Positions 4,743-5,947 of a DNA stretch of 5,947 nt are shown here, one piece after another. Below the pieces are notes generated by a model, which saw nothing but the letters and a program-made list of their open reading frames with translations, was not told the origin of the DNA and made no database searches. The stretch's first letter is position 1, and every line of letters starts with the position of its first letter. The translations under genes and the position numbers were made by a program. The stretch comes from an uncultured Verrucomicrobiales bacterium (GTDB taxonomy: Bacteria > Verrucomicrobiota > Verrucomicrobiia > Verrucomicrobiales > Akkermansiaceae): positions 1 to 5,947 of the forward strand of contig CALABM010000060.1 of NCBI GenBank assembly GCA_937885815.1, read 5' to 3'.

Positions 4743-5947
4743 TTACAGACCAAGCTTGGCCATGAGGATTTCTGTGACCAGCTTGGGATTCGGCTTAGGA
4801 TTACTGACCTTCATCACCTGGCCGGTAAGAGCATTAATAAGCTTGGTATTACCGCCTTTCACGCGCTCCACCATATCCGGGTTCTCAGCGATAACCTTCT
4901 CCACCAGAGCCTCAAGCGCACCGCTATCAGCCTTCTTGTAGCCCAGACTTGCGGCGGCAGCTGCGGCCGTCTGCTCCGGGGAATTCCAGAGAACCTCCAG
5001 CACCTCACGAGCCTGACTCACGGAGCAGATACCTTCCTCTACCACATCCACCAGCCCGGCAAGTGTAGCTGGAGCCACAGGGCAGTCTTCAATGACGCAC
5101 TCCTTCTCAGCAAGAACGGAGGGGAAGATGTTGATAAGCCAGTTCGCCACCTTGCGCGGAGCCTTTGTAGCAGCTGCCGCAGCTTCAAAATAGGCGCAAA
5201 GCTGAGCATCAGCCACGAGAGTATTGGCATCCGCCACGGGCAGGCTGTACTGGTTCATCAAGCGCTGCTGACGGGCATCCGGAAGCTCGGGCATTTCCTG
5301 CTGCATCTTCTCCACGTACTCAGCGGTGTGCACAGGAATCAAATCCGGGCAAGTGTGATAACGATAATCGTGAGCATTCTCCTTAGTACGCATCACGATA
5401 CTTTCACCCAAATCATCATCCCAGCGGCGAGTGGACTGCACCTGAGCAATGCCGCGGTCCAGCTCATCAGCCTGACGAGCGATTTCATAAATAAGAGCGC
5501 GGCGAGCGGCGGACATGGAGTTGATGTTCTTCATCTCAATCTTGGCACCAAGCTCCTGCTGGCCCTTGGGACGCAGGGAAACGTTCACGTCACAGCGCAT
5601 CTGGCCCTTCTCCATATCAGCATCAGAAATGCCGCCGCAGATGAGAATCTGCTGCAAGCTCTTCAGATATGCATATGTCTCTTCCGGGCTGGTAAGATCC
5701 GGAGCGGACACAATCTCCATGAGCGGAGTACCACCACGATTGTAATCCACCAGTGAATATGAGCCATAGTGCGTAAGCTTGGCGGCGTCCTCCTCCAAGT
5801 GGATGTGGTCAAGCTTCACGGTACGCACCACAGCGCCCTCAGCTTTCACCTTGGCGTCAGCGGGGTATGCCCAGGAGTACAGCGGCACTTCACCCCCAAT
5901 GCAGAGCGGCAAATCCCGCTGGCTGGCCTGATAATTCTTGGGCATGT
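4743..5947 (-). CDS. gatB: Aspartyl/glutamyl-tRNA amidotransferase subunit B, 5' end outside window
   Basis: GatB is the tRNA-binding kinase/transamidase subunit of GatCAB. The complex converts misacylated Glu-tRNA(Gln) and/or Asp-tRNA(Asn) to Gln-tRNA and Asn-tRNA, using ammonia supplied by GatA. About 400 codons are visible. The ATG at 5945 is only an internal methionine, since MPKNYQASQRDLPLC belongs after the missing N-terminal part; GatB is usually near 475-480 residues, so about 75-80 are off the right edge. Counting from that Met, signature motifs are HLEEDAAKL (49-57), DYNRGGTPLMEIVS (67-80), MRCDVNVSLRPKGQ (116-129) and HDYRY (192-196). A GatB/YqeY-type helical tail covers about 250-398 and ends in GQVMKVSNPKPNPKLVTEIL (375-394). 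The run of alanines at 327-332 is a local low-complexity helix. The stop is TAA at 4745-4743, directly followed by the umuC-like gene. No gatA or gatC is visible in this window. Confidence 0.96.
   Translation of the reverse strand, partial: MPKNYQASQRDLPLCIGGEVPLYSWAYPADAKVKAEGAVVRTVKLDHIHLEEDAAKLTHYGSYSLVDYNRGGTPLMEIVSAPDLTSPEETYAYLKSLQQILICGGISDADMEKGQMRCDVNVSLRPKGQQELGAKIEMKNINSMSAARRALIYEIARQADELDRGIAQVQSTRRWDDDLGESIVMRTKENAHDYRYHTCPDLIPVHTAEYVEKMQQEMPELPDARQQRLMNQYSLPVADANTLVADAQLCAYFEAAAAATKAPRKVANWLINIFPSVLAEKECVIEDCPVAPATLAGLVDVVEEGICSVSQAREVLEVLWNSPEQTAAAAAASLGYKKADSGALEALVEKVIAENPDMVERVKGGNTKLINALTGQVMKVSNPKPNPKLVTEILMAKLGL

Noticed and set aside
3867..4941. Plus-strand open frames of 128 and 219 codons opposite the polymerase gene
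   Set aside because: They are antisense to intact polymerase motifs and show low-complexity Pro/Ala/Arg-rich or mixed content without any family signature.
4701..5756. A 351-codon open frame on the plus strand, antisense to gatB and the start of the polymerase gene
   Set aside because: It lies opposite clear GatB motifs, begins with a weak TTG, and its His/Leu/Ser-rich product resembles no protein family. Long antisense frames arise readily from the codon use of G+C-rich genes.
5943..5945. The ATG at the right edge as the true gatB start
   Set aside because: MPKNYQ is an internal GatB motif that normally follows about 75-80 residues, and the frame is open to the window edge, so the gene continues outside.
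1..5947. CRISPR arrays, insertion sequences, tRNA genes, phage genes or a new defence system
   Set aside because: I saw no direct repeat arrays, transposase or integrase motifs, tRNA-like folds or toxin-antitoxin pairs. Nearly all the sequence is taken up by six ordinary genes.

Overview
The window is about 55% G+C by eye and holds six genes, five complete and one cut by the right edge. All look like ordinary chromosomal genes. The organism is a diderm (Gram-negative-type) bacterium, because it carries apolipoprotein N-acyltransferase. It appears to use a DciA-type helicase loader and the transamidation route (GatCAB) to charge Gln-tRNA and/or Asn-tRNA. This combination, the small acidic 4Fe-4S ferredoxin and the lack of clear Shine-Dalgarno sites suggest a Verrucomicrobiota member, perhaps Akkermansia-like. 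That placement is tentative and rests on overall resemblance, not on a marker gene.

Layout. Positions 4-510 (minus) encode a DciA/DUF721-like protein. Positions 597-830 (minus) encode a single-cluster ferredoxin. Between them is a strong minus-strand intrinsic terminator (514-550) that almost touches the dciA-like start codon. Positions 831-933 are a divergent promoter region with two short perfect inverted repeats. From 934 to 3449 (plus) lies a two-gene operon: a 198-residue single-pass membrane protein of unknown function, then lnt, joined by an ATGA stop/start overlap. Positions 3450-3495 separate the convergent genes lnt and umuC-like; a perfect 11-bp hairpin there covers the stop codon of the umuC-like gene. 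Positions 3496-4737 (minus) encode a complete UmuC-type Y-family DNA polymerase. It starts 5 nt after the stop of gatB (4743 to beyond 5947, minus), so gatB and the polymerase form one tight transcription unit.

How the genes relate. Lnt does the last step of lipoprotein maturation, and its coupled membrane partner probably works in the envelope. GatB is a translation enzyme subunit, the Y-family polymerase is for lesion bypass, DciA loads the replicative helicase, and the ferredoxin carries electrons. No single pathway links all of them.

I found no tRNA, rRNA, CRISPR array, insertion sequence, phage gene or obvious new defence system. The points worth a second look are the uncharacterised lnt-coupled protein, the gatB-polymerase coupling with no umuD in the window, the terminator against the dciA-like start, and the inverted repeats in the divergent promoter region.
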